Of a DNA stretch of 64,000 bases, positions 63,954 to 64,000 are shown piece by piece. The number at the start of each line of letters is the position of its first letter. Within the stretch, counting starts at the first letter, position 1. Source of the stretch: Lachnospiraceae bacterium (lineage in GTDB: Bacteria > Bacillota > Clostridia > Lachnospirales > Lachnospiraceae); NCBI GenBank assembly GCA_910575075.1, contig CAJTCY010000007.1, positions 116,997 to 180,996 on the forward strand, read 5' to 3'. A program made the position numbers and the translations under genes. Under the pieces are notes generated by a model. It was not told where the DNA came from and did no database searches. It saw only the letters and a list, made by a program, of their open reading frames with translations.

Positions 63954-64000
63954 ATGAATTCTACACAAAACAAGAAGATTTCGCAAGTAAAAGAAACAAC
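63954..64000 (+). CDS. transposase/recombinase N-terminus, probably IS110 family (partial)
   Basis: Only the first 15 complete codons are in the window (MNSTQNKKISQVKET). This start closely resembles the N-termini of clostridial IS110-family recombinases as I remember them, in which the RuvC-like DEDD domain begins shortly after (VGIDI), outside the window. AAGGAAGG lies about 10 bases upstream, inside a hairpin. The assignment rests on a short stretch and on the non-coding left end, so it is tentative. Confidence 0.5.
   Translation, partial: MNSTQNKKISQVKET

Larger units (their letters stand above)
63815..64000 (+). mobile_element. probable IS110-family insertion sequence, left end
   Basis: The sequence after the MITE is non-coding for about 140 bases and then opens into a transposase-like start (63954). 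Long non-coding ends next to the recombinase gene and no terminal inverted repeats are features of IS110 elements. The element runs out of the window, so its right end and exact left boundary cannot be set. Confidence 0.45.

Overview
The window looks like a chromosome segment from a Clostridia-class Firmicute, most likely a gut Lachnospiraceae. The evidence is strong AGGAGG-type ribosome binding sites, frequent GTG/TTG starts, a SpoVB-type flippase, an iscR-iscS-iscU-mnmA cluster, a tig-clpP-clpX-lon-engB cluster, and giant surface glycosidases with FIVAR and BspA-type leucine-rich repeats. Almost every gene lies on the minus strand. Starts were re-chosen from ribosome binding sites where a longer open frame existed.

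Region by region. (1) 1-16166: a glycan-foraging locus. It holds the N-terminal part of a membrane sensor kinase and two tandem paralogous secreted enzymes of 2634 and 2133 residues. Each enzyme carries two GH43 catalytic domains, three CBM4/9-like modules, a CBM6-like module, FIVAR repeats (7 versus 2) and a C-terminal LRR domain. Both genes share a conserved upstream block. (2) 16167-20356: a GH13 oligo-1,6-glucosidase-type enzyme, a MATE exporter and the ATPase YchF. (3) 20802-29403: a 2730-residue repetitive surface protein (Ig-like and LamG-like modules, no visible catalytic domain), then a plus-strand tRNA-Gly(CCC). (4) 29572-37397: an ECF sigma factor with a membrane-anchored beta-propeller partner, and an operon of two ABC half-exporters plus a chemoreceptor-like protein. 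(5) 37720-43047: bacteriohemerythrin, the Fe-S cluster/tRNA thiolation operon behind an IscR-type regulator with a clear promoter and operator, and a SpoVB-like flippase. (6) 43238-47714: a decay zone with a nuclease-like remnant and a small orphan, a LacI-type sensor fused to a GGDEF diguanylate cyclase, a palindromic MITE and a histidine phosphatase. (7) 47745-57882: a tightly packed run of ten genes (tig-clpP-clpX-lon-engB, zinc-type ABC uptake, a cysteine-rich protein, an AI-2E family membrane protein). (8) 58326-63106: an HMG-CoA-lyase-like aldolase gene with an elaborate leader, a hybrid sensor kinase and an sce7726-family protein. (9) 63107-64000: a PadR-regulator remnant, repeat elements and the start of what looks like an IS110-family transposase with a hairpin-rich left end.

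How the parts may work together: the GH43 proteins would release arabinose/xylose side chains at the cell surface, and the sensor kinase beside them is a candidate regulator. The proteostasis and Fe-S operons are housekeeping. Non-coding structure is unusually rich: at least one MITE family with nested palindromes, a second palindromic family, long perfect hairpins, and a promoter/tandem-repeat/hairpin leader before the aldolase gene. No CRISPR array, rRNA or prophage was seen.
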